This document shows, in pieces, positions 12,231-23,900 of a stretch of DNA of 64,000 nucleotides. The position numbers were made by a program, and so were the translations under genes. The stretch is from Silene conica (lineage: Eukaryota > Streptophyta > Magnoliopsida > Caryophyllales > Caryophyllaceae), in contig CM055311.2 in the NCBI GenBank assembly GCA_029255685.2, positions 55,945,048-56,009,047 of the forward strand, in the 5' to 3' direction. The notes beneath the pieces were generated by a model. It made no database searches. It saw nothing but the letters and a program-made list of their open reading frames with translations, and had not been told where the DNA came from. Position 1 is the first letter of the stretch. Each line of letters starts with the position of its first letter.

Positions 12231-13292
12231 GGCGGGATCCGGTGAGTCCACCTAAATATTTGAGTCCATGAGTCCATTTAGAGTATCACAAGTTGTATAA
12301 AAAAATATCACTTTTGTTTTACACTACAAAGTCTACAATATCATAACCTTTTCAATACAATATCACAGGAAACAATATCACGCACTATATAAAACAATAT
12401 CGCGAAATTTTTTTCATAACCTTTTTTCCTGGAAACTTTTTTTTCAAAATTTTTTGTTTCAAATTTTTTCCTCAAATTTTTTTCCGAAATGTTTTTTTTC
12501 TCGATTTTTTTTTCAGAATTTTTTTTTGTGATATTATTTTGAAGAACCGGTGATATTGTATTGAGTAACTTGTGATATTGTAATGAAAAAAAATCGAAAA
12601 TTTTTTCCGAGAAAAACGCCTTTTGTTAAACAATATCACGCACTATATTAAACAATATCACGAAATTTTTTCAAGAAATTTTTTTCCCGGAAATAATTTT
12701 TTCATATTTTTTTTTCAATTTTTTCTCTCGAATTTTTTTTCCGAAATATTTTTTTTCTCAATTTTTTTTTTGTGATATTATTTTGAAGAACCGGTGATAT
12801 TGTATTGAGTAACTTGTGATATTGAAATGAAAAAAAATCGAAAAAACGTCTTTTGTTAAACAATATCACGCACTATATTAAACAATATCACGAAATTTTT
12901 TTCTTGGAAATAGTTTTTTCAATTTTTTTTTTTCAATTTTTTCTCTCGAATTTTTTTTTTGTGATATTATTTTGAAGAACCGGTGATATTGTATTGAGTA
13001 ACTTGTGATATTGTAATGAAAAAAAAATTCGAGAAAAAACGCCTTTTTATTAAAAAAAAAAACGTGTTTGTTTTAAAAAAAGTGCATACAGAAAAAGGAA
13101 ATTTTTTAATAAAGAAAATGTCACTTTAAAAGAAGAGGCAAAAAAAGGAAAAAAAAAGTAATATTGAAAAAGAAAAAACAAAAAATGGAAAAAAATTTGA
13201 TATTGAAAAAACGTGATACTTTTTATATAACTTATGATATCATTGTTAGACTCATGGACTCAAATATTTAGGGTGGACTCATGTGATCCCAA

Positions 13293-13295
<3 letters not shown>
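12231..13295. mobile_element. Element B: inverted-repeat element in a TA tract
   Basis: The left end (GGCGGGATCCGGTGAGTCCA then CCTAAATATTTGAGTCCATG) is inverted at the right end, 13245-13295 (CATGGACTCAAATATTTAGG then GTGGACTC...GATCCCAACTC). Flanks are (TA)n. The interior is AT-rich, noncoding and internally tandem. The GGGATCC-N-GTGAG start is shared with elements A and C. Confidence 0.75.
12371..13030. repeat. Three tandem units inside element B
   Basis: AACAATATCACGCACTATAT followed by TTTTTT-rich sequence and GAACCGGTGATATTGTATTG repeats at about 12371, 12629 and 12858, giving spacings of about 258 and 229. A diverged relative of the same unit (GTGATATTGTATTGAGTAAC) occurs in element C near 14540. 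Confidence 0.65.

Positions 13296-13329
<34 letters not shown>
13296..13329. repeat. (TA)n tract between elements B and C
   Basis: A pure TA repeat of about 34 bases joins the right end of B to the left end of C. Confidence 0.95.
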
Positions 13330-13332
<3 letters not shown>

Positions 13333-13361
13333 CGAGGATCCAGTGAGGTTTACATCTTAAA

Positions 13362-13943
13362 TAGAGCTGTCCAAATGCGGGTTTGGGCCGGATATAGGCT
13401 GGGCTGAAAGGGAAAAGTATGCCCTCTAAGACTATAGCGGGCGGGTTGGGCCAAAATAGCGGGCGGGTTGGGCCAAAATAGCGGGCCACTTTTCCTGGCC
13501 CTTACCCGCCCAACTGCTAAATTCGGGCAACCCGTGGGCTGATGGGCTCATATTTTTCTGTTAACTTTTGAAATTAATTAATTAAGTAATTAACAACGCG
13601 ATAAACTTGCAAAGCCGGTATTGAATTAAGTTTTTAGTTCTTAACATCAATACACAAAATAGAAGTACGACTAACTTGGTCATATGAATATAAGTTCCAA
13701 AATTCAAGCAAGAGTAAAAATAAGCAAAAATTAATTATATACTAATTGCTCATATTACTTTAGCGGGCCGGATGGGCCGACCCGCTTTACATTTCTCTTG
13801 TCCGTGCCCGGCCCATTTACTAAATTGGGTTGGGCCGGGTTAGCCCCTGGCCCATATTTTCAAAAAAAATGATGTCCAAGCCCGGTAAAAATTTGGGCCG
13901 GATGGGCCGGGTTTTCGGACGGTACCGCCCATGAACAGCTCTA
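13362..13943. mobile_element. Non-autonomous hAT-type element inserted in element C
   Basis: Ends are TAGAGCTGTCCA and TGAACAGCTCTA, with an 8-bp target duplication ATCTTAAA (13354-13361 and 13944-13951). The interior is rich in GGGCCGG/CCCGGCC words in both orientations. At 582 bp with no transposase frame it needs an autonomous hAT partner. Confidence 0.85.
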
Positions 13944-14007
13944 ATCTTAAATGAGGATTGAGGTCTACATGTAGATTTAAGCAAAAATCAAAATTGCCAT
14001 CCTAAAG

Positions 14008-14215
14008 GGTCGAACCCGCGACCACCTGTTCCGAATCCAATAACTTAACCAACAGACCACGAAGTCATTGCTGAATAGTATTGTATTCTTTACTATTTAT
14101 TACGCAAAGCTGTTCTACTAAACAAAAATAAAAATCTGTTGCCATTGGGATTCGAACACCAGACCTCATATCTCAAAGGCCAACTTCTAAACCAATAGAC
14201 CACAATATCTTTGTT
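14008..14215 (-). other. Two tRNA-like segments, left side of element C
   Basis: On the minus strand both carry A-box-like (TGGTCTGTTGGTTAAG; TGGTCTATTGGTTTAG) and B-box-like (GGGTTCGACCC; GTTCGAATCCC) words at tRNA-like spacing (about 14008-14072 and 14140-14215). Stems are imperfect, so these are tRNA-derived relics or pol III-like promoters rather than working tRNA genes. Confidence 0.4.
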
Positions 14216-14603
14216 GATTAATATGATATTGTGTAATATATATGACGGAAACATTTTCGAAGACAATAATTGCCTAGGGATTCAAATTGTTTTTTTGAAA
14301 ATCTTTTCTCCGAATTTTTGTTTTGAAAATTTTTTCCGAAATTATTTTTTGTCGAATTTTTTTTTCCCGAAACATTTTTTCTGAAATTTTTTTTTTCTCC
14401 AAATTTTTTTTCGAGTTTTTTTTTCTCGAGATTTTTTTTCGAAATTTTTTTCTCGACATTTTTTTTTCCTCTGAAATTTTTTTTTCTTAAGATTTTGTTT
14501 TCCATTTTTTTTTTCGTAATATTGTTTTAGAGAAACCGTGATATTGTATTGAGTAACTTGTGTTATTGTAATGAAAAAAATTTGAGAAAAAAAATATTTC
14601 GAG

Positions 14604-15709
14604 ATGTGTATCTACGCATTTAGCCATGTGTATCTACGCATTTAAAGGTGTGTATCTACGCATTTAGACATGTGTATCTACACATTTAGCCATTTGTATC
14701 AACACATTTAGCCATGTATATCTAGACATTTAGCCATGTATATCTAGACATTTAGCCATGTGTATCTACGCATTTAAAGTTGTGTATATCTACGCATTTA
14801 CAGTTGTGTATCTACGCATTAAGAGATGTGTATTTACGCATTTAGCCATGTGTATCTACGTATTTAAAGGTGTGTATCTACTAGACATGTGTATCTACGC
14901 ATTTAGCCATGTGTATCTACGCATTTAAAGGTGTGTATCTACGCATTTAGTCATGTGTATCTATGCATTTAGCCATGTGTATCTATGCATTTAAAGATGT
15001 GTATCTACGCATTTAGAGATGTGTATCTATGCATTTAGACATGTGTATCTACGCATTCAAACACGTGTATTTACGCATTTAGACATGTGTATCTACGCAT
15101 TTCGCCATGTGTATCTACGCACTTAGAAATGTGTATCTACGCATTTAGAGATGTGTATCCACGCATTTAGACATGTGTATCTACGCATTAAGAGATGTGT
15201 ATCTACGCATTTAGTCATGTGTATCTACGTATTTAGACATGTGTATCTACGCATTTAGAGATGTGTATCTATGCATTTAGAGGTGTGTATCTACGCATTC
15301 AAACATGTGTATCTACGCATTTAGCCATGTGTATCTACGCATTTAGCCATGTGTATCTACGCATTTAAAGGTGTGTATCTATGCATTAGGAGATGTGTAT
15401 CTACGCATTTAGCCATGTGTATCTACGCATTTAAAAGTGTGTATCGACGCATTTAGGCATGTGTATCTACGCCTTTAGCCATATGTATTTACGCATTTAA
15501 AAGTGTATATCTACGCATTTAAAGGTGTGTATCTACGCATTTAAAGGTGTGTATCTACGCATTTAGACATGTGTATCTATGCATTTAAAGGTGTGTATCT
15601 ACGTATTTAGACATGTGTATCTACGCATTTAGAGATGTGTATCTACGCATTTAGACATGTGTATCTACGCATTTAGACATATGTATCTACGCATTTAAAG
15701 GTGTGTATC
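14604..15709. repeat. 22-bp minisatellite, about 50 copies
   Basis: The unit is GTGTATCTACGCATTTAGCC plus AT. Variants replace TAGCCAT by TAAAGGT, TAGACAT or TAGAGAT, and a few units are shortened (near 14880). It fills the centre of element C. No frame or conserved spacer is present. Confidence 0.95.
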
Positions 15710-15939
15710 AAAACAATATTACGAAAAAAATGAAAAAAAAAACGAAAAAAAAAATTTCGATAAAAAAAATTCCGAAAAAAAACATTTCGAGAAGAAGCAA
15801 TTAAGAAGGTAACCAAAGAAGAAGTCCGATGAATAAATAAGAAATTGATGCGAAACGGGTATAGTTGTTAAATTAACTCCAATCAAAGACCTCCTAAAAA
15901 ATTGTATAAATCTTTTACAGTACGAAACTAATCAGTAAA

Positions 15940-16155
15940 GTGTACATGGAACAACGGATAAGACATTTATTTATGAAACCTGTGGTTTCGTGTTCGATTC
16001 CCATTGGCAGCGTAAAATTTTTTTGCTTAAACCTGACCAAAATTGGACTTCAAATATTCTTTCATATTATATAAATCATTAAAGATGTTGTCGCTGAGTT
16101 GGGAAAGTGCTTGTCTTTGAAGTCTTACGTCGCTGGTTCGAATCCTGCTGAAGTA
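15940..16155 (+). other. Two tRNA-like segments, right side of element C
   Basis: Plus-strand words ACGGATAAGACATTTATTTA with GTGTTCGATTCCC (about 15945-16012) and TGAGTTGGGAAAGTG with TGGTTCGAATCC (about 16085-16155) have A-box/B-box spacing. Together with the left pair on the minus strand they point outward from the minisatellite. Probably relics. Confidence 0.4.
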
Positions 16156-16294
16156 GTTTTTCGTTTTTTGCTGAAATTGTACCTTATCCACGTGGCATCA
16201 TCTCATGGTTCTTCTTGTTGATCCAATGGTTCTTATTTGGATCTACAAGTAGACCTCAATTCTCATTTAAGATCATAGACCTCACATGATGCAA

Positions 16295-16296
<2 letters not shown>

Positions 16297-16353
<57 letters not shown>
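16297..16353. repeat. Palindromic compound microsatellite (TC)n(TA)n(GA)n
   Basis: A TC run, then a TA run, then a GA run of similar length. The tract is self-complementary and lies between the right end of C and the left end of D. Confidence 0.95.
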
Positions 16354-16354
<1 letters not shown>

Positions 16355-16520
16355 CCGAATCACGTGAGGCCGCCTATTACGGTGAGACCGCCGAACCCTT
16401 GCTATGTTGCACATGATTTTCAATGTTCATTAGACTAATTTCAATGAGATGAAAATTATGGGTTATTTATAACAATTCATTTGGCCCAAATATTTTTTCT
16501 ATCTAAAAAAATTATTCATT
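16354..16520. mobile_element. Left end of a fourth inverted-repeat element (D), cut by the CACTA insertion
   Basis: ACCGAATCACGTGAGGCCGC followed by CTATTACGGTGAGACCGCC follows the microsatellite in the same way A-C follow theirs, with the shared GTGAG-N-CC core. No matching right end is found in the window. Once the CACTA element is removed, this sequence runs directly into the 98-bp satellite. Confidence 0.4.
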
Positions 16521-19500
16521 CACTAGTACAAAAACACTTATTTGCGGCTCCAAAAAATAGCTCTTTTGCGGCGTTTTTCATGTAGCAGCAAATGGGGGGG
16601 CCGCAAATAGGAATGTTATTTGCGGCGTTTTAGAAACGCCTCAAATAGCTATTCTATTTGCGGCGTTTTTCAAAAAGCGCAGCAAATAGAGTAGCTATTT
16701 GCGGCGTTTTTTTAAAAAAACGCAGCAAATAACTACTCTATTTGCGGCGTTTTTCTAAAAAAACGCAGCAAATAGGTACTCAAAAAAAAAAAAAAATTTT
16801 TTTTTTTTTTTTTTTTTAGGAAGAAATGAGCCAACAAATTATTTAATTTAAATGTAATAACTCTCAAATATATTTCTCAAAAAGACAATCTTACAAGGTT
16901 TTTTTAACTATTCTAAATTCATACATTATTGCTAATGTCAAACTTGATTCTAATCTCAAAGCTTCTAAAAATTAAAGACTACGACTAAAAATTAAAGACT
17001 ACGGCTACAAGTTTCTGGGATGCAGCAGCCAAGTAATTCTGGGACTAGAAGTCCAATTCAGACATAGCAACAACAGCTTGGTGTGTAAATGTAGGCCAGC
17101 GAGTTCTGGATTGGTGCAGAATTGGGTGTTGGTTGTGCTACAGGTTTTCGTGACTGTATGCATATTTGATGCTGGGTCTGTGGCGGAAACATCGAGTTGT
17201 AGTAGAGGTTGCAGCAGTAGAATGCGTGAATCAGGGCTGCTGACAAGCAGGTGTTATGCATCTGTGCCTGGACAGTTGCTGGATGCAGCAGTTGCTGGGG
17301 GTTAGAGTACAGTGGGGCATTGTCGAGTTGCAACATCAACACTCCTGACAAGTATATAAAGCAACAATAACACATGATAGTAGAAATAACAGTCAGCAGC
17401 TGCAAACAAATGAACAAGACAATGAACATGATGAAGCAGCTGACATAGTATCTCTTAAACAATCTAAACAATGAGACAAAGACGGGAACAAAAAACAAAG
17501 TCATCGAGGAACATCATCATCTGATCGAAAGCACAAATTCTAATATAAGATATTTTCATGAAACGATAATCATGATTCATGAGATTGCTCATTTATTCGT
17601 CGATAGTATTATTGTGTCGCATGTTCAACATCGTGTCATGTCCGAGACTTGTTTCCTAGTTGGAGTAACATAAACGCAGATAATTATTTATTGATCTCAG
17701 TTTTTCTTTTATCTCGTTTTAGAAAGTCGACGACTATATGATCCGGGGTTTCAGTCAAATGGTTTGGTCTCAATAATATTAATATGAGACTATCTCGCAA
17801 GAGACTTATTGGCTTGAAACAGAGAGGGAAAAATAACGTGAGGGAGTAGCCGTAAAATGTTGCGAATACAAAGATCAACTCGAAGCAAAGATTCAACTGG
17901 CTGCTTGATATCTGTACCTACTCCCTTCAGTTCAAATGGAGTTGGTGGTGAAGTTAATAGTTGTTCAAACGTAACTGTCGATAATGTTGAAGACGGGAAT
18001 ATTTCACCCATATGAATAATTCTTCTGTTTGCTTTTAACGTAATCGAAAGATTCTCAAACATTTATAGTTCAAGAAAAGTGAATCAAAAGATCTATCAAC
18101 ATCGTCCTTGGAGAATAAAGAGGAGAAACATGTTAACACACGTGATGAGAATTATGGTACGACTAGCATTTATAACATTACCACTAACGTCCTTCATGTT
18201 TGAGATTTAGACAGAAAGTGCTCAACATAGACATCCACAGCGAAATTATTCTACAATTACTTCCTTCTTCTAGCTCAAAGGTCATTCAACAGACTTTACA
18301 CGTGAAATAACAAGATAAGCGAGAAGAAAATAGGTACCTTCACTTGGTTAAGTGCAGATAGCTTTAACCCCATCATATCAAGCAGCTTAAGACAGGTGTT
18401 AATGGGTCGACCTTGCTTCTGTGACGCGAGGGGGCTGAAAGACGGACAAAAAAAGTGTGTTTAGCGAGAAAATTGCATGGAAAATGATTCACAAACATAC
18501 TGGCGCAATACTCACCAATACAACACGGTCTCTGTATTCATTCATTTGTATATGTGACTGCACATAGTAGTGTACCTACACAAAAACACGACAATAATAA
18601 GTACTTGTACTATTGTTATTTGTCAGTATGCATTAAACGTAAAAGAGTCGACACTCTTCAAGCCACACTAATCAATATTGGGCCACTATATAAAGCAACA
18701 ATAACACATGACAAAATTTAGGATGAGAAACACTTGTTAACGCGTTTAACTAAAATAATAATCGCTGCTTATTTTGGCAATTTTTACGATACTTGATGTA
18801 AGAAAGGTTTCTAACCAACCATTAGAGAAAATGTGATAAGCAAACTTTATCAAGAAAGAAAATCGAAAACTGACCTGCCGGAGTGCCATGTCTCTCTCCT
18901 TTCGTATCGTTCTTGTACGCATAAGACACTGCTATTTGACGATTGCATAGATATTGGCCATTCATTGCCTACAGTACCCAAAAAAAACAGTACTTTAAAC
19001 AACATGTCTTATTTGTATGGCCAACCATATCAAGTTAGTACTAAAATAGAATATTAGGTTCTAATCCTGATAAAGTATGAACACTACTCAAGTAATGAGG
19101 TAAGTCTATTCTGGTCATGTTAAAGTTGCACGCAGACACTCTTTGTACAATAAATACAAACTTTAACAAATAATAAACCGAAAAATAGACAAATCAGCAA
19201 AATAACAACGCAACCCTTTAATCCCAAAATGCTTTGGGCTCGGCTAACATGAATCATCATTCGAAATCATTTGGGCATGAGTCCAATTAAAAAAAACAAG
19301 TTATATATAAGCAAAGGTAAATGAAAATAGAATTTATGAACCTGGAACTAATAGGTTGTAAATAATACTGAAGAGATTAAGAAAAAAAGTGAAAAATGGA
19401 CTAATCACTCTAGGAAAAAGCAACAGATGCATGAATATGTTCCAAACACCTTCCTCGTCTCTTTGCCCATGTCCTGGATAATACAGATTCATACCTCCAC

Positions 19501-20991
19501 AATTATATGAAGAAAGGTGATTCAAGGTTCAGAAAATCAGAACTATCTACTAACTGATAGAGAAACAATCACTAGCATTTTAATTATAAGAAGAGAGAAG
19601 ATAAGTTCTAAAGAGAGAAAATCCTTTGACTCAGCGGAGCTTCCATCAAACAAAATCATCATTCTCATGGAGCCAAGCTTATTATACAGCTTAAGATAAG
19701 AAAATCTCGCCAATTGAAATTGGGTAAAAATTGAGATGTCGAGGAGCTCATGAATATTGGATGGTGCTTTAATTATCTGAATGGAAGTTAAAAAATGAAT
19801 CCTCTAACATGTCATATCTTAATGTAATATTTACATATCCAGAAGGCATTGTTGCACCATAACTAGACTTGTGGCAGTCCTTTACGGAAATCATAATAAA
19901 TGTATCGTACCCAAATAGATGATGACTGATGTACCTGAACATTGATTCTATATTACGAAGTAGCATTCAATGATGCAAATGATAGTGAAGGAGAAAGTTC
20001 CTTGTTCCGAACTTACCCTCCCTCCCTCCCAAGGCCAACAACTACACATCATAAAGATAATAGATATAAAAACAAGGTGCACACCTCAATAGCGGCATCC
20101 ATGCATCGAAATAATCATAAATATTGAACCTAGCACCTCGTGAATTTCATGTCTCTGGGTCTCTCATAATCTACAGGGCCTGCTTGAACAAACCCAAAAT
20201 AAGTTAATCCCTAAATGCAAATGAATAAGAATACCTAACTTCAGTGACAAATGAAATGAAATCATTAAAAAATAGATGAGTTTCGATCGGGTTTTAAAAA
20301 GCAATTGAAAGAAAAAATCATACCTAATTGTGAATTGTCAAACTGGAAGTCGATGAATGTGACATAGTGATTGTGGGTCACGAACTGTCATACTGGAAGT
20401 CGATGAAACCCTAATTTGGACGAACCCTAATCATAATATCTAATCAATTTAGATTTGTTTAATACTTCAAACACAGCAATGATAATGTTATATTTATCGA
20501 TTAAAACAACATCATACAGGACCGTAATGCAATTAAATAAGTAAATAGTCAGATTACCCAAAAAATTTATCTAATTCAAGAGCAATTAGGAACGAATGGT
20601 ACCTATTATACTAGAGGCAGATGGCCGATGCGTCTGGGCGATAGCGGCGGAAGAGCGGAGAGTGGTGGCCTGGGCGAGTTGCATTTTCCAGGAAGGGATA
20701 AAGGGGTGAGAGAGTTGCAGTTGGGTAGGTGATGAATAATGAGGGATACAGGGATAAGGGTGAGGAGAGTTTCACTTATCTTTCTATTTTTTATTTTCTA
20801 AAACACTCTTTCATATTTGCTGCGTTACTTAAAAAAACGCCTCATTTGTGTTATTTGCGGCGTTTTGTTAAAAAACGCCTCAAATAGTTATTTGTTTTTT
20901 TAAAAAAAGATAAAATATTGAACCCTATTTGCGGCGGTTTGACAAAAACGCCTCAAATGATGAGCCGCAAATGGCTTTTTTTCCACTAGTG
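16521..20991. mobile_element. Non-autonomous CACTA (En/Spm) transposon
   Basis: Ends are CACTAGTACAAAAACACTTA and CTTTTTTTCCACTAGTG, flanked by the 3-bp duplication ATT (16518-16520 and 20992-20994). TTTGCGGC follows both ends. Subterminal repeats of the TATTTGCGGCGTTTTT type occur in both orientations at 16550-16780 and 20815-20965, as expected for transposase binding. No TNPA/TNPD-like frame is visible, so it must move in trans if at all. It sits exactly between element D's left end and the satellite. Confidence 0.93.
17058..20690 (-). other. Unrecognised exon-like fragments inside the CACTA element
   Basis: Minus-strand pieces look coding in composition and have splice-like borders: a start region near 20686 (MQLAQATTLRSSAAIAQ, donor GTACC), a segment at 18062-17790 and one at about 17340-17058 preceded by TTGTCAG (MLQLDNAPLYSNPQQLLHP). 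I do not recognise a family and cannot join them confidently. They may be captured host gene exons or the decayed original cargo. Confidence 0.2.
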
Positions 20992-20994
20992 ATT

Positions 20995-23900
20995 TTGCTC
21001 TTTTTCTTATTTCGTGAAATTTGGGCTTAAAATATTTGTTTACTCACAAAATGTTTAATTTCATATTTTGTGAATCTTCGACCTTAATTTGTGAACTCGA
21101 GACCTTATTTCGTGACACTTAGACTTAAAATGTTTGTTTGCTCACAAAATGGATAATTTCTTATTTCGTGAATTTCGGACCTTAATTTGTGAAACCGAAA
21201 CCTTATTTCGTGAAACTTGGATTTAAAATGTTTGTTACTCACGAAATATATAATTTCTTACTTCGCGAATCTTGGACCTTAATTTGTGAAACCGAAACCT
21301 TATTTCGTGAAACTTTGAATTAAAATGTTTGTTCACTCACAAAATGTTTAATTTCTTATTTCGTGAATCTTGGAACTTAATTCGTGAAACCGGGACCTTA
21401 TTTCGTTAAACTTGGACTTAAAATGTTTGTTTACTCACAAAATGTTTAATTTTTTATTTCGTGAATCTTGGACTTTAATTCGTGAAATCGGGACCTTATT
21501 TCGTGAAACTTGGACTTAAAGTGTTTGTTCACTAACAAAATGTTTAATTTCTTATTTCGTGAATTTTGGACCTTAATTCGTGAATCTGGGACCTTATTTT
21601 GTGAAATTTGGGCTTAAAATATTTGTTTACTCACAAAATATTTAATTTCTTATTTTGTGAATCTTCGACCTTAATTTGTGAACTCGGGACCTTATTTCGT
21701 GACACTTAGACTTAAAATGTTTGTTTGCTCACAAAATGGATAATTTCTTATTTCGTGAATTTCGGACCTTAATTTGTGAAACCGAAACCTTATTTCGTGA
21801 AACTTGAATTTAAAATGTTTGTTACTCACGAAATATATAATTTCTTATTTCGCGAATCTTGGACCTTAATTTGTGAAACCAAAACCTTATTTCGTGAAAC
21901 TTTGAATTAAAATATTTGTTCACGCACAAAATGTTTAATTTCTTATTTCGTGAATCTTGGACCTTAATTCGTGAAACCGGGACCTTATTTCGTTGAACTT
22001 GGACTTCAAATGTTTGTTCACTCACAAAATGTTTAATTTTTTATTTCGTGAATCTTGGACCTTAATTCGTGAAACCGGGACCTTATTTCATGATACTTGC
22101 ACTTAAAATATATCTTTACTCACAAAATGTTTAATTTCTTATTTTGTGAATCTTCGACCTTAATTTGTGAACTCGGGACCTTATTTCGTGACACTTAGAC
22201 TTAAAATGTTTGTTTGCTCACAAAATGGATAATTTCTTATTTCGTGAATTTTGGACCTTAATTTGTGAAACCGAAACCTTATTTCGTGAAACTTGGATTT
22301 AAAATGTTTGTTTACTCACGAAATATATAATTTCTTATTTCGCGAATCTTGGACCTTAATTTGTGAAACCGAAACCTTATTTCGTGAAACTTTGAATTAA
22401 AATGTTTGTTCACTCACAAAATTATTAATTTCTTATTTCGTGAATCTTGGAACTTAATTCGTGAAACCGGGACCTTATTTCATTAAACTTGGACTTAAAA
22501 TGTTTGTTCACTCACAAAATGTTTATTTTTTATTTCGTGAATCTTGGACCTTAATTCGTGAAACCGGGACCTTATTTCGTGATACATGGACTTAAAATAT
22601 TTCTTTACTCAAAAAATGTTTAATTTCTTATTTTGTGAATCTTCGACCTTAATTTGTGAACTCGGGACCTTATTTCGTGAAACTTAGATTTAAAATGTTT
22701 GTTTGCTCACAAAATGGATAATTTTTTATTTCGTGAATGTCGGACTTTAATTTGTGAAACCGAAACATTATTTCGTGAAACTTGGATTTAAAATGTTTGC
22801 TTACTCACGAAATATATAATTTCTAATTTCGCGAATCTTGGACCTTATTTTGTGAAACCGAAACCTTATTTCGTGAAACTTTGAATTAAAATGTTTGTTC
22901 ACTCACAAAATGTTTAATTTTTTATTTCGTGAAACTTGGACCTTAATTCGTGAAACCGGGACCTTATTTCGTGATACTTGGACTTAAAATATTTCTTTAC
23001 TCACAAAATGTTTAATTTCTTATTTCGTGAATCTTCGACCTTAATTTGTGAACTCGGGACCTTATTTCGTGACACTTAAACTTAAAATGTTTGTTTGCTC
23101 ACAAAATGGATAATTTCTTATTTCGTGAATTTCGGACATTAATTTGTGAAACCGAAACCTTATTTCGTGAAACTTGGATTTAAAATGTTTGTTTACTCAC
23201 GAAATATATAATTTCTTATTTCGCGAATCTTGGACCTTAATTTGTGAAACCGAAACCTTATTTCGTGAAACTTTGAATTAAAATGTTTGTTCACTCACAA
23301 AATGTTTAATTTCTTATTTCGTGAATCTTGGAACTTAATTCGTGAAACCGGGACCTTATTTCGTGAAACTTGGACTTAAAATGTTTGTTTACTCACAAAA
23401 TGTTTAATTTTTTATTTCGTGAATCTTGGACCTTAATTCGTGAAACCAGGACCTTTTTCGTGATACTTGGACTTAAAATATTTCTTTACTCACAAAATGT
23501 TTAATTTCTTATTTTGTGAATCTTCGACCTTAATTTGTGAACTCGGGACCTTATTTCGTGAAACTTAGACTTAAAATGTTTGTTTGCTCACAAAATGGAT
23601 AATTTCTTATTTCGTGAATTTCGGACTTTAATTTGTGAAACCGAAACCTTATTTCATGAAACTTGGATTTAAAATGTTTGCTTACTCACGAAATATATAA
23701 TTTCTAATTTCGCGAATCTTGGACCTTAATTTGTGAAACCGAAACCTTATTTCGTGAAACTTTGAATTAAAATGTTTGTGCACTCACAAAATGTTTAATT
23801 TCTTTTTTCGTGAATCTTGGACCTTAATTCCTGAAATCGGGACCTTATTTCGTGAAATTTGGACTTAAAATGTTTGTTCACTCACAAAATGTTTAATTTC

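Larger units (their letters stand above)
13330..16296. mobile_element. Element C: inverted-repeat element with internal minisatellite
   Basis: The left end (GAGCGAGGATCCAGTGAGGT, then TACATCTTAAATGAGGATTG once the hAT insertion is set aside) is mirrored at the right end (TCTCATTTAAGATCATAGAC then CTCACATGATGC). The interior holds the hAT insertion at 13362, two tRNA-like segments near each end, a 22-bp minisatellite and poly-T/poly-A stretches. There is no transposase frame. The Lys-rich frames near 14220-14505 come from T-runs. Confidence 0.65.

Noticed and set aside
14218-14505. Lys-rich frames on the minus strand
   Set aside because: Produced by runs of T with occasional CG in element C; low complexity.
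14604-15709. CRISPR-like look of regularly spaced short repeats
   Set aside because: Units are adjacent 22-bp tandem copies without unique spacers, in plant DNA; it is a minisatellite.
16085-16155. A functional tRNA gene
   Set aside because: Box-like words are present, but acceptor and anticodon stems do not pair well by eye.
21822-22025. Frame in the satellite (and a similar one at 46736-46939)
   Set aside because: The same 98-bp repeat read on the minus strand; no start context or domain.
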